Assembly (NCBI GenBank): GCA_023897205.1
Contig: JAHWDD010000005.1
Span: 1,364,001 to 1,428,000, forward strand
From: Exophiala sp. HKRS030
Taxonomy: Eukaryota > Ascomycota > Eurotiomycetes > Chaetothyriales > Herpotrichiellaceae
DNA: 64,000 nt
Direction of reading: 5' to 3'
The notes below the pieces were generated by a model, which was not told the DNA's origin, made no database searches, and saw nothing but the letters and a program-made list of their open reading frames with translations. Shown one piece after another: positions 21,842-33,135 of this stretch. How positions within the stretch are numbered: position 1 is the stretch's first letter; the number at the start of each line of letters is the position of its first letter. The position numbers were made by a program, and so were the translations under genes.

Positions 21842-22981
21842 ATGTGTCATCTGTTAGAAGGAGTGGCCCTAGTCACTGGAGGAGGCTCTGGTAAGACGTT
21901 ACCTGCTTCTTTCTTTTCACGGCTCAAAGTGCAAAAGGGATAGGTCAAGCCACCTGCGTGGCTCTCGTACGGCACGGCGTTAAGCGACTTGCAGTTCTAG
22001 ACATCAACGTGGTCGGCCTTCGCGAGACAAAAGATCTTGTTGAAAGGATTCGGAGAGTCGACGTGCTTCAACTTCATGTTGACCTTGCTGAAGAGAATTC
22101 CATCATCTCAGGTGTTCAAAGGGCAGTAGATCACTTTGGGAGAATCGACATCCTGATAAACAATGCTGCCAGAGCTGGTGCAATTCGACCTTCTACTGAT
22201 GTGGCGACCGGAGACTTTCGCAAGATCATTGATGTCAACCTGATCGGGCTTTGGGTGTGCCAAAGGGAGGCCATCAAACAAATGCTGAAGCAGGATCCGA
22301 TCAAGCAACGGTTTGCTGTGTCCTACATGATCTATCATGGACACAGCGCTGACACACATTGCAGTATAGGACCAGCATCACGAGGCGTGATTGTGAATCT
22401 ATCCTCGACTTATGGCCTCGTTTCGCCTCCTGGGGGACTTTCGACATCCGCTTATGTTACAAGGTGAGTTCGGACTTTCCAATCAGAACTTCAATACGAG
22501 AACATTGGTGACCTCTCCGAGACAGCAAGCATGGAATATTGGGCATAACGAAAACCGTAAGTAAAAAGGGAGATCAACAATCTAGACGGAAAACCTAACC
22601 AAGCACATAAAGGATGCAACTTCTTTTGCCAAAGACGGAGTTCGCATCAATGCTGTCTGTCCCGGGTAAGCATTCTGAGAAGGGGATTATGCAATTCAAT
22701 AGACGGCTGAATTATAAAAAAGCTTTGTGAACACACCGGCCATCAAAGAAGCTGCTCGGGCCAGTCCGCTAGTCCAGGACGAAGAAAAGAAAGTTCCCAT
22801 GGGTCGTTTCGGCGAGCCTGAAGAGCTGGCAGAAGTGATATGCTTCTTAGCATCGCCGATGAGTAGCTATATGACAGGCACCAGCGTCGTCGTGAACGGG
22901 TAAGCTCACTCCCACCGTCCAAGCCCAGACCCTAGAACTGTCAGACACTGACTGTTCAACAGTGGCTTTACATGCGTTTAA
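21842..22981 (+). CDS. Short-chain dehydrogenase/reductase (SDR 2)
   Basis: A classical SDR in seven exons (21842-21890, 21938-22310, 22365-22463, 22526-22556, 22613-22665, 22723-22899, 22963-22981), 266 residues, all phases consistent. Splicing rebuilds TGGGSGIGQA for the cofactor loop, NNAA after beta-4, VNLSSTYGL with the catalytic serine, SAYVTSKHG with YxxxK (the serine codon is split by intron 3), and NAVCPGFVNTP. The C-terminus [13 protein letters not shown] is typical. Intron 2 (22311-22364, 54 nt) is a multiple of three and has no stop, so its retention would insert 18 residues just before beta-5. The family includes quinone, ketone and dihydrodiol dehydrogenases; the substrate is not predictable. 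The start ATG is only 140 bp from the P450 relic, so its promoter may lie within that relic. Confidence 0.9.
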
Positions 22982-23632
22982 CTACGAGCATGATAATGAT
23001 AAAAGAAATCAATAGCCAGTTGGGGCAATTATTTCTCACCGTATGTTTAAGCATTGGCAAGGGGAGAGGGGCACAGATCAAGAAGCAATGACGAGCACCA
23101 GCGATTGAGTCGACCAGCACAGTTCCAGGCCAGCCGAACACTATAGTAGACACCACTTCAGTCGAAGATCCACTGATAGATAGCTTACTCATGTCCAACT
23201 AGCTATCCCCTCCAGCTTTTGCTGAAATCCCCCGTAGGGTTAGGAAACAAAGCATTGTTTGTGCCCCGGGAAACGAAAAGTGGATCCGGCCTCGGAATAG
23301 TCGACCAACTCGTTCGTACCGCCGACCGCTTTTGTTCGCAATGTCCCTAAACATCCTTCCCGATAACTTCAGCCCAGATCCTCGTCCGAAGAGCCTGGTA
23401 ACAGACAGCAAAACCCAGCTTCCAGTAATACCGAAAAGCCGAATCATCCAGGCCAACGAAACACAGGTCAGTTAACAATGACGCACCATCACTTTGCCTT
23501 AATTTGACTTCCCTTAGACCCTCAGCTACAGTCCCAAATCAATCCTTCCTCATCGGACATACCGCGACCAGAAAATAGAGACCCTGAAAGAAGATTCATG
23601 ACCTAATATCCATTCACAACTCGTGGCCCAAC
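22982..23632. promoter_or_regulatory. Intergenic, upstream of the VOC gene
   Basis: 651 bp with the SDR 2 3' UTR and the promoter of the VOC gene. An 85-codon minus-strand ORF at 23199-23456 is probably chance. Confidence 0.4.
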
Positions 23633-24217
23633 ATGACAATGACAGACTGGGATGCCCCTGCTGCAAAGGTGCTGTCCCCTTCGAAACTCGCTCACGTCGT
23701 CCTACGCACGAACCAACTAGGACCCATGGTCGAGTTCTACAAGAGTTTCCTAGGAGCCAAAGCCATGTACGAGAACGACATGTTGGCCTTCTTGACCTAT
23801 GACGAGGAACACCACCGTATAGCGCTGGTTCAAATTCCGGGGACGAAGGACAAGGATCCGCAGAGTTGTGGGCTGGAGCACACTGCGTTTACCTACAACA
23901 GCCTGACCGATCTCCTTTTGGCCTACAGACAGCGTAAGCAAAAGGGGATTCTTCCATTTTGGCCGATCAACCACGGTCCAACCACGTCAATCTACTACAA
24001 GGACCCGGATGGAAACATGATCGAGACTCAAGTGGACAACTTCGAGGACGCAGATGAGGCCACTGTATTCATGATGTCGCCGTCGTTTGCAGAGAACCCT
24101 ATCGGCGTCGATTTCGATCCAGAAGACTTCATAAAGCGCCTGTCGGCGGGAGAGAGCGAGGCGGAGCTACAGCGAAGGCAAGAAATAGGACCTCGTGGAA
24201 TTCCTTCGTTTGCGTAA
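23633..24217 (+). CDS. VOC-fold metalloenzyme, extradiol-dioxygenase/glyoxalase-like
   Basis: A single-exon protein of 194 residues with the vicinal oxygen chelate fold. A metal-binding triad can be read as His21 (KLAHVVL), His83 (GLEHTAF) and Glu131 (DPDGNMIE). The pair H-x-x-L near the start and YYKDPDGN before the glutamate fit the two beta-alpha-beta-beta-beta modules. His114 (NHGPTTSIYY) is in a position often used for catalysis in one-domain extradiol dioxygenases such as biphenyl-2,3-diol or catechol 2,3-dioxygenases. Bacterial two-domain enzymes are about 290 residues, so this is the short form. Glyoxalase or fosfomycin-type functions remain possible. It is convergent with the FAH-family gene, 231 bp apart, and the pairing of these two families supports a ring-cleavage role by inference. 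Confidence 0.85.
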   Translation: MTMTDWDAPAAKVLSPSKLAHVVLRTNQLGPMVEFYKSFLGAKAMYENDMLAFLTYDEEHHRIALVQIPGTKDKDPQSCGLEHTAFTYNSLTDLLLAYRQRKQKGILPFWPINHGPTTSIYYKDPDGNMIETQVDNFEDADEATVFMMSPSFAENPIGVDFDPEDFIKRLSAGESEAELQRRQEIGPRGIPSFA

Positions 24218-24448
24218 TTTAAGCTGTATATTGCTACATAGCAATTGATACAACTACTTTACATCCTTCTTTTCCAGGCCCTGATATGGCAATCTTGTAA
24301 AGACTAGTACCTAGTGACTTTGCCTCAAAACATTCGAGAAGTGCCCTAGTCTTTTGTATGTAAATCTCAATGACTCTACATACGGAGAGTTATGGAGAAA
24401 TTCTTGGTTGGTTGAATAGAAAGCAGGCCAGTGGTATGAAACTTCAAC

Positions 24449-24972
24449 TCAATGCTTCTCGAAAACCATCTTATTACGGATGGTACCTACATGTTCAAGC
24501 TCCATTTCCACCACGTCCCCATCCTGCAACCACGCCGGAGGTTTCATGAATGCGGCCACGCCACTCGGAGTCCCTGTCATGATGACCGTCCCCTTTCTGA
24601 TGGTCATTCCACGGCTGAAATGGCGGATGATGGCTGGAATGTCGAAGATCAGGTCGTCGGTCTGGGTCATTTGCCTTTGTTCCCCGTTCACGAGGCTCCT
24701 CATCTTGAGCTGCTTGGGGTCGGTGATGATGTCAGTGCTGGTTATGACGGGGCCGATGGGCGCAAACTTGTCAAACGACTTGGCTGCCGAAGGTTGGTTG
24801 TTGGAACGTTCGGGCATCTGCCACCATCGAGCCGACACGTCGTTGCCCACGGTGTAGCCCAGGATGTATTGAGTAACGTCTTCGTCCTCCCCGACGTTCT
24901 TACAATCCTTGCCTATGACTACACATAGTTCAACCTAATGTATAATATAGCCAGAGTTAGCCAGAGCAATCA

Positions 24973-25012
<40 letters not shown>

Positions 25013-25769
25013 TAACTTACTTCGTAGTCCATCCATTGACAGGCTGGGTGGATTGGTATGTCATCAAAGGGGCCGGCAAGGGCATCTATGAAGCTAATGT
25101 TTCAGTAATCTATCCTTTCAACAAGAAAGAAGAATAAAGATTGTGAAGAAGAATTCGCTGACGACGCTTTTGTTACCTTCTTCTTTCTCGGGAGAGGATA
25201 CACACCTGCGGGCTTATAAAATGTCTGAGGATATTCCCCGACTTTCATCTATCAATACCAATCAAAATATCAGTCAGTCAAGCCTGTTCCGCATCAAGCC
25301 AACAAGTGGCTCTTGTCAGGATGTTAGTTTCATAGGACTTACGTTACCCTCTTCTGCATGCTTTTTGTAGTTCAAGCCTATGCAGAGAAAGATGGGTACA
25401 TGCGGCAGAGGGGCAAGTACCTACGCCCACAGGAGAAGAAGAGAACTGTTAGCAAAAGCAAGGAAATCTTAAAAGAGTAAAAGGATGTACAACACCACAT
25501 CAAAGGCTTTTGACACACTTTGGCACGACGGGCACTGGCAGAGGGCTGTCTCTAGCTTATACTTGAATAAGGTAACTTACCTCTGCAATCTCCTCTGTTG
25601 AACCCGAGAGCTTGAAATCCGGTGACCAAGGCTCCTCGCCAGTCTTGAAAACAGCAATTCTGGCTCCGATCAGGGCGTCCTTTGTTCTGCGAGGTAGGTC
25701 TTGAGCTTCTCCGTAATAAACTTGACCAGAAGCAGTTTTGAAGCGAAGAAGCTTGCCAAACCGCGCCAT
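24449..25769 (-). CDS. Fumarylacetoacetate hydrolase (FAH) family protein
   Basis: An FAH-superfamily enzyme. Five exons (25769-25581, 25420-25343, 25248-25206, 25085-25021, 24934-24449) give 286 residues. Motifs in order: IGLNYKKHAEE, FYKPADALAGP (split by intron 3), DYEVELCVVIG with the acidic metal ligands, GNDVSARWWQ, KSFDKFAPIGP, and GTVIMTGTPSGV, all hallmark blocks of the catalytic core. Family members hydrolyse or decarboxylate C-C bonds in acylpyruvates, or isomerise and hydrate dienoic products of extradiol cleavage. The length suits the FAHD1/2-hydroxyhepta-2,4-diene-1,7-dioate isomerase branch better than true fumarylacetoacetase (about 420). Intron 4 contains a long dinucleotide repeat right after its donor. 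Convergent with the VOC gene. Confidence 0.9.
24975..25010. repeat. (GT)18 microsatellite inside an FAH-gene intron
   Basis: Eighteen GT units on the + strand, equal to an (AC)n tract in the FAH transcript. It begins only about ten bases after the intron 4 donor (GTAAGTTATC). Such tracts vary in length between strains and can affect splicing. The repeat itself is certain; any effect is conjecture. Confidence 0.95.
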
Positions 25770-26664
25770 TTTGATTTCCCGTTACGAGTCTTCTAGAGGA
25801 ACAAAATGAGAAAGAATTCATATAAATGCATCTATATATCCGCAATAGTAATGAAATAGAAGGGGCATGTGTTCAAACCACCTACGAACGAGAATGCTCC
25901 AAAGGTTTTGTCTGTTTGTGCAAAAGATGCCTACTCCTCGAGAAAATATATCGGCCGTTGCAAAAATCGGCCACCAACTTTCTAACGTCAGCATTGACTG
26001 AGACAAAAACACAAAAACATCCATATTTGGTGGCCATACTGACTAACTATTGCCACCCAACCCCCAGATGGGTGATGGTAGTGTGCCTCAATCACTCGGT
26101 GCGAACGGAATGGTACATTATTTTCCGTCAACGAGTGTAGTCGGAGATTCGGACTCTGTAGTTCGAACCTTTTTCCCCATTTGACTGACCGGGGTAGCTA
26201 ACTGAACGTGTCATATCGGAAACGGAGCCATGAAGGATCGGGGGCGCCTTTTCATGGCACAATAAAGCATTTATAAGGGGCCGTGGCATACAAGACAGGA
26301 CAGCCAGCAAAAACAGCCTCTATCCCGGAGTAACATGCTTCTTATATCCAAAGTCACAGAGTTGAATTCAGCCAGAGATTTTTATCCCTTTCTCGTGTGA
26401 GCTTGACGCGGGTCGGTCCCACAAGACCTACTGGGCTTCTCCTGGAAATCGACATTTCAAAACGCAAAATCCGTGCCTGTACTAGGAGACCTACCCTGAC
26501 CCATCAATCCCTGAACCACGGGCCTCCATATGTGACATGCGCACGCGCCAGGTAGGAAGTTCCTCCGTCGACCGAGACACAAGCGTGGGTGTACCACCCG
26601 ATCGAAAGGTACTCAGTAAAGTGTCCCCTTGAGCCAGCCTGCGGAAAATGGTCTTCAAACAAAA
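25770..26664. other. Intergenic, FAH-gene promoter and regulator 3' end
   Basis: 895 bp between the FAH start codon and the regulator's stop codon, both minus strand. ORFs here (for example 25826-26140) are unrecognised. It should contain the FAH promoter, a candidate target of the adjacent Zn2Cys6 regulator. Confidence 0.4.
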
Positions 26665-29600
26665 CTACGGCACACATGGACCAATGAGATCGTCATTATC
26701 AGGCCAGCCTATCAAGGTCGCCCACTGTTCGTTGTCAAGATGCATACGGTCGAACTGCACCCCCAGGCAGAAACCATCGTTAGCATTGTTTAGGAAACGC
26801 TGCCGAATGTGTGGCATGGCAGTGGTGATAGAAATAACTGGGGAATCGACGGAAGAAAAAGACCATCTATACTTACGTCTTCAAAACTTTCAAGGTCGAG
26901 TTGCTGCTGCTGCTGCAGGGGTTGATCATGATGGTCAAGGGTGACTTCTGTCCCGGAGCATAATTCATTGTTGTCATCCATTGCCAGACCACCACCACCA
27001 ACACCACTTCGGCTTCGTGCGTTGTTTACCGTCAAGCGAGCCAGGTTTGCCATGTGTCCGATGGAAGGAAAGACCCGGCCTGCGACGGCATATTCGACGT
27101 AGCTGAAATGTCCAGCTATCAGATACATCAACCCAATGTCAGAGTCGATCGATGGTGACTGTGGGTTCTGAAGGATATGAATGAATAGATTGACCAGTGC
27201 CGTGAGTGGGTAAACCACGACAAGCCTATTGTGACAGTTGAGGTAAGAATAGATTCGCCGCCCATGGGGGAGCCACAGGCCAAAAGGGGCCAACACCAAA
27301 AAGGGAAACGAAACACCAAGGGCACTCACCACTTCGGAGTCAGGGCATTAATGTCTAAGTGTGGAAGATACTGTACAAACTTCCGGGTGGCATCAATGTA
27401 AACCTCCCTACTCTGTGCCGTCATTCGAGCGAGTTCTTCGCGTTGGTGGGGTTCCTCCTCCGAGACCTTGAGGACGGTACTGTTCCAGGGGTGGACTAGA
27501 ATGGCATGTATGGCAACTTTGGTCCCATAATAGGCGTAATGGTGATATAGTACGCACTGGAAATTGATGTTCGGGGGAAGTCTGTGCGAACGGTCCCCGA
27601 GATCCATCTTCAAGAAGTTCGGAAGGTTACCCCACCACGCGTCCAGGCGTTGACTCATGTCCGATATCATGTTGGCCACCTCTTGTAACCCGGCCGGGCT
27701 CGTTTTGAGATCATTGATCCTTCGACTGACATCCGAGGAGAGCTTCGCGTGCTCAATGGCAGATTTCATTTGTGCGAGCTGCATTTCGTCGTCTCCAGTG
27801 GCGATGGGTATCTGACAAGTAATGTCTCGATCATCAGTGCACTATCCCAAAGAAGAGTGCGGTTAGTAAGTCAGCTTGTTCTTGTTGTCTTCACAAAATC
27901 TGTGAAGAAGGAGAGAGTTCAAGGGGACAGTTACTGACCAATGGTCGGCCAGATCTGTTTGCATTCATTCGTTCGTAGCCGTAAATGGCCCACCAGAGCA
28001 TACTGCGCGATCGTATCGCTTCAGCACCAAGTTTCCACCCGGCAGGAGGTTGGCGGTGAAGGCCTTTGGACACTGCGAGTCTCATGGCAGATGAACATAA
28101 CATGTAGTCGATGGCAGGATAGCCGATAGCTTCCACAAAGAATGCCTGTATGAATGGTGGATGTCAGCTCCCCCACAAGAGACTAGATACAGCCGGGGAA
28201 GAAAGGAAAAAGAGGAGTCGGTTTTTCTTTTCAACCTACCATTGCTGCCAGAGCTTGCACGGCCATTAGACTCGTTCGATAGTATAGGATATCATTGTGC
28301 ACTGAAAGGGCATTCGTAAAGTACTTCCAGCTTTGATTTGCCATCATATCGACTCTGGAACCTTTCGCTGCAGCCCTCATCTCGAGGATCCGGCATCCAG
28401 CCGCGTAGACTGTATATCTGAGAGCGTACCATCCTGGGTCGGTTTGATTTTCGGCTTGACCGTCATCTTTGCGAAAATGAGCACGCAAGGCGTTCTCAAA
28501 GGACGGACGTGAAACAATGCCAAAGGCTGCATCGGGGTCCAAATCAAAGTAGATGCGACAATACTTCCAGGCCATTACCTCTTCTGGCTCAGGCTCTCGT
28601 ACCGTTGGAATAGGTTCTTTGAGTTTCAGGGCACGAGATACATCGGATATGAGACCTCGCGCAATTGTGCCAAAGTCATTGTTTCCTGTCTTCTCATTGA
28701 CCCAATCAATGCCTGACCTGGAGCAAATTGAAAGAAATGACCCGGGGCCTGAATTGTTGTCAGCAATGGAAAAAGCAGGATCCATATTCTGGCAATACCA
28801 TGATACTCGTATGTTAGCTAAAGACAAGAAAAAGTCAGTACTCTGATCCAGAGACTACCGCTACCGAGAGTCTGTCTACCTTACCTCTTGCTCCGGAGGG
28901 GCTGTGCTTGTACCATCATCCTCAGCGGGGCTGACAGATGTGCAATTATTTGAATCTGAACGGGGAGTATTTCGGGAAACTGAGGCAATCTTAGTCGCCG
29001 TGTCTTCGTGATGTGACGAGGGTGTGGGTGGAAGTGTTGGAAGGTGAAGATCAACTGTTCCCAAATTCTCCACGGTCAAGGCATGCGAAGGTTGCGCATC
29101 CATACTGGTATCCCGAGCGGGATATGCCTGTAGCACTTGTGGCAAACTGGCGATAAAGCCCTGGTTGACGGTGTTATTTCTGTTGTAAGGATCTCTTGTC
29201 GAGTAAAGCTCAACAGGCGAGGGTTCTGTGGATTGATGTCTGAGGGTAATAGGTTCCGGTGGAGGCCCTGTAGCGGTGGAACCTTGGTGGAGAGACGGAC
29301 CATCGTCGACTCTCTCCATCTGAAGGGTGAAAGACTGGAACAATCCACGGACATCGTTGGCCATCGCCAGTCCTGGACTGACACTTCGGTCATTCGGTCT
29401 CTCTGAGGGCGGTAGAGATTTCGAAAGTACTGCTTCCAGGCGCATGAGACGATCTTGCTGCCCTCTACTGAGTTTGTTCTGATGCGGTCGCCGTCGATTA
29501 CCACCGGCGTAGTCACATACCACCTTATGGTCCTGAATGGTTCGAAAGGGGTAAATTTCAGCACATAAACGTCGCGTTGATCATGTGCAAGACGATGTTC

Positions 29601-29792
29601 AACTTACGACGCAGTTTGGACAAGGTTGTCCGCTGTTACCTGTTATAGCAAACCCTTCAGGGTTAGCCCTGTCGAGACCACTCTTGCAAATCAGGTTCCC
29701 GGGGACATGAGAGAGGGCATCGTCAGCTCACACTTAATTTTTTTAGACCTGCAGAAATTGCATGCCATAGACGACTTGGGATTTGATCTCAT
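26665..29792 (-). CDS. Zn2Cys6 transcription factor with fungal-specific TF domain
   Basis: A probable pathway-specific regulator. Nine exons (29792-29732, 29639-29608, 29532-28885, 28817-28799, 28748-28240, 28145-27939, 27841-27330, 27225-26877, 26754-26665) give 808 residues. The binuclear zinc cluster is split by two introns. After splicing, cysteines fall at 11, 14, 21, 27, 30 and 37 (ACNFCRSKKIKC, then CPNC and VVCDY), a standard spacing; a basic linker GGNRRRPHQNK and a heptad-rich segment RLMRLEAVLSKSL for dimerisation follow. The fungal transcription-factor domain covers the middle: DFGTIARGL, YAAGCRILE, SKGLHRQP, WWAIYGYER and SGRPL with DDRDITCQIP. A poly-Gln run lies near the end, before the final DRMHLDNEQW. 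A start at Met9 is also possible. It sits between FAH and hydroxylase genes, as a cluster activator would. Confidence 0.9.
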
Positions 29793-30517
29793 CCTTTCCA
29801 CGTATTGTCCAGATGCTATTTCATATGCCAACTGCCTTTCGCCGACCAACTCTACCATCGGCTTCAAATGTCGTCTCTGTCAATCCCTACCCACGCGGCA
29901 AGGCTCCCGAACGATACTGTAATACTGTATTCGAAGGACTGAAATCCAAGACGAAGATTGAACAACCGCAGCGTCGAGTTCCTCGAAAATGGACTGGCGG
30001 AGAAAGGTCGAACCTCGGGAACCAAGGGTCTGGAGAAGTGACTTACAGTAGCTCGACCTGACCGCAGCCCACGGGGTTCACCCCACAATTGTTGAACCGT
30101 GCACACTTGAATTCATTTGAAACGGGCGAGGCTTTGTGCAAAATGTACGCAGACTGTCCGCTCTTGCTTCACTCGTACGGCTTTCAGGAGAGTTTTCTCT
30201 ATAGGCGTCTGTGGTTATTTACAGAGAAAACATAACTAATGCTCCCATTGAAAAAGGACTTGGATAGAGATCGCACAGAGAGACATTGCCAAATGCCATC
30301 AGCACCACTCACAACTATCTTCTTCACCAGAAAAGGTCCTAGTAGTGTGGGCGGCTGACTGCCCCGTGATTACCGAGTACTCGTAGTCCTCCCTCCCCCG
30401 AAGTCTTCGGGGCTCCACATTTGTACCCCGACACTTTGCAGTTTTGGGTCGGATGAGCTTGTCCCGAACCTTTTGGGACTGCCACCAGTCTCTGGTACCC
30501 TCGCACCTATGGAGTCC
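29793..30517. promoter_or_regulatory. Intergenic, regulator promoter and hydroxylase 3' end
   Basis: 725 bp between the hydroxylase stop and the regulator start. ORFs here overlap the regulator's 5' leader and have no domain. No specific sites were identified. Confidence 0.4.
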
Positions 30518-32620
30518 TCAGGTCTGGAACTCACCCATCTTGTCTAGTTGAAATTTGATCGTCTGCGATTGGGATGCCAAAGTAGATGTGAATGCAAAGG
30601 CGCCATCGCCCGCTTGGCTTGGATCCGTGGTAAGGTGGACTTCTTCTGACACTGCACCCTGAGACTCCGGAACCTTGCGCCCAGAGATGAGAGCGAGGAT
30701 GTCCATGGCTTCCGCGTCATTTTGAACTTCATTGGCTCTCCAAGCCACATGTCCGTCTGGCCGCACAAGCACTAGTGGGCGCTGATAGATTGCATGTGCA
30801 TGGGGTTCCTCAGTCAGACGCAAATGTTTGACAGGCAGGTAGTGTTTCGATGCTGCCTCTAGAAGCAGACTTGCGCCACGGTCATGGCTATCTTGAAACT
30901 CGACCAAAGTGTAGAATTGCCCAAAGAGATCGATGATGGAAGTTCCGTCGCGTAGGAAAATGTGTGGAGCTCTTGCTCCAGGGAACGTGGTCGCCGTATA
31001 TTTCGAAGGTGTCCAAGAAGGCTCTTTACTACCATCGGGGAGGATAATGTTCGATTTGTAGTGATAGCCCATCTCGATGCCGTAGTCAGTGTTTTCACCG
31101 TCGTGAATCTCGTAGTACTTTTGTAATAGACGTCGAAGTTTCTCCCCAGTTTCAGTAGGTGCGTCGAGTTCTCGAATTCGCCCGTCGATTATCTTGGTAG
31201 CCTCCATGTGCACCCCCATGTGCACTCCAGATCGTTCGATGCTCGTAAGGGCGGTGGGCCTACGTTCCTGCTCGTAGCTCTGCAAAATTGAGTGCTCAGA
31301 GTACCCGTTGACTACAGCTGCTAGTTTCCATCCCAGTTCGAAAGCGTCTGTGATGCCCATGTTCATTCCTGGCCAAATCAGCAAGGCATCTTCCAAAGTC
31401 GGACTAAGGTTTAATCCTCACCATAGCCCCCCGTGGGGATATTCTGATGAGCGGCGTCACCAGCGAGATATACGTGTCCATTGGCTCCGCTATAACTGCG
31501 CGCAATCGCGATGTTGGGTCGATATGTCGATCGAACGAGGACCTCATCGATCTTGATTGGATATGGACCGTGTATCCCACCGAGAGCTCGATAGACTGCG
31601 TCCTCCGAGGTGATATTATCAGACTCCTCCCCTATTGGCAGCAGCAGGTGGGTAGTAAATATGTCCTTTTCGTTCTGAGCAATGCATGCCGAGCCTAATC
31701 CCAGTTCTCCTAGGACGAAGATGTGCCAGAATCGCCCGTGCTTATGAAGCCGTGTAAGATCCTGAGACTTGAAGTGGACTAAAAGAACGTAGACTGGCCT
31801 ATATTATGTGGTGAGCTCTGATACGCCAACTTCAAGGAGCAAAGAGACCAGAATACTTACATCGGCCCACCATCCAAAGGAATCTCCAGGCTGCGCCGCA
31901 CACGACTGGACCCTCCATCACAACCGATGAGATACTTTGACAGAATCTGGCTTTGAGTGCCACTGGAAGTATTGGTAACGGAGACACGCACGCCGCCCTC
32001 GACTTCTGTCGCCTCTTCCAGTTTCCAACCGAACCGAAGATCGATTAGAGGATTCCGGTCGCAGATTCCCTTTAACCATTTTTCAAAAACTGCTTGGGAC
32101 AGCCTCTGCCATGGCTCTAGTGGCATATTTCCATCGTTCTTTGAGGCAATTTCGACCCGATACTTGTCAACACCCAGATGTTCCCAGATAGTGACTGGCT
32201 TTGGAGCTCCTAGGCCAGTGGAGATTAGGACCCGGTATGGCAAATGAGAAGGCACCCCTACAACTTGTCAGTGAAAGCTGCTTCTGGATCTTTCGCAACC
32301 ATAGAACCGACCCTGCTTGCGAAGTTCGTCAGCCAGACCAAGTTTTCGAAACAATTCCATTGACCGGATGTTAGTCAGGTCCATCTTCGGCCATCTAGAG
32401 ACATCAGTCTGCATGCAACTATCCTATAGCAATAGGCTCCACACCTCGTAGTTGTTTCGTTTCTTTCCAAAACGACACTTCTTACACCGTAGAATGCCAG
32501 AACCGTGGCCAGTGTCAGACCGACAGGTCCGCCTCCTGCGATCAAGACAGTACCCTGAGGTAGTATTTCCATTCCTATCGGAGTATCATTGGGCTGTGGT
32601 GTGGTTGCATGGCCGTTCAT
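30518..32620 (-). CDS. FAD-dependent aromatic hydroxylase (PHBH-fold monooxygenase)
   Basis: A class A flavoprotein monooxygenase, similar in layout to phenol 2-monooxygenase and MhpA-type hydroxylases, which use NAD(P)H and oxygen to hydroxylate phenolic rings. Five exons (32620-32445, 32394-32312, 32257-31861, 31798-31422, 31368-30518) give 627 residues. The three fingerprints are all present: GGGPVGL at 29-34 for FAD; the DG motif GCDGGSSRVRR with Asp200; and LAGDAAHQNIPTGGYG with Asp333. The last continues after intron 4 as MNMGITDAFELGWKL. The block RWPKMDLTNIRSMEL after intron 1 is typical. The C-terminal third has the thioredoxin-like end domain (VLVRPDGHVAWR). Intron 4 reads through as a 9-codon insertion only if retained from an internal start, so the spliced form is preferred. 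A strong candidate for the first, ring-activating step. Confidence 0.93.
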
Positions 32621-33135
32621 GTTTTCTGGTCTGTGATCGCTCGCGATCCTAGTGCTTGCCTGAAGTTTCAACACACTTCGAGTGCACGCAGATGGAACGT
32701 AAACGAGAAAGTTCTATTCTGAAATTAATATCTGGCTCTGCAGCTCGGAGAGCCGTGGACACGACTGAATCGGCCTAGATTAAGTGATGGTCATGTTTGA
32801 GCCAATCGATCTAGTCAGTATCCGTGGTGATGGATCAATCGGAAGATCAGGGCATTGCGAGCAGGACACTCCGGACGAATCTGTTCACGGAGTAGCGAGT
32901 CGTATTGTTCGGCCCGCAGCATATGGCGTGCCGGGATGGAACACGATTGGTTTGCTTTAGCTGTTGTTGCTGCCCTCTAGCGACGATATCATGCCATGAA
33001 GCACCTGCCTATAAGGTGACTTAGGGATAGCAGGGCGATCTCGAAAATGGTTTTATTCTTCTAGAAGAGGAGCTATGAGAGGTGAGGCTTGGCTGCACGC
33101 AAGACGTCTCAAAAACGTCCGTGGTTCTAAGCTAG
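32621..33135. promoter_or_regulatory. Intergenic, hydroxylase promoter
   Basis: 515 bp between the nitroreductase stop and the hydroxylase start. An in-frame upstream ATG for the hydroxylase occurs at 32674 and would add 18 residues. Nothing else is recognised. Confidence 0.4.
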
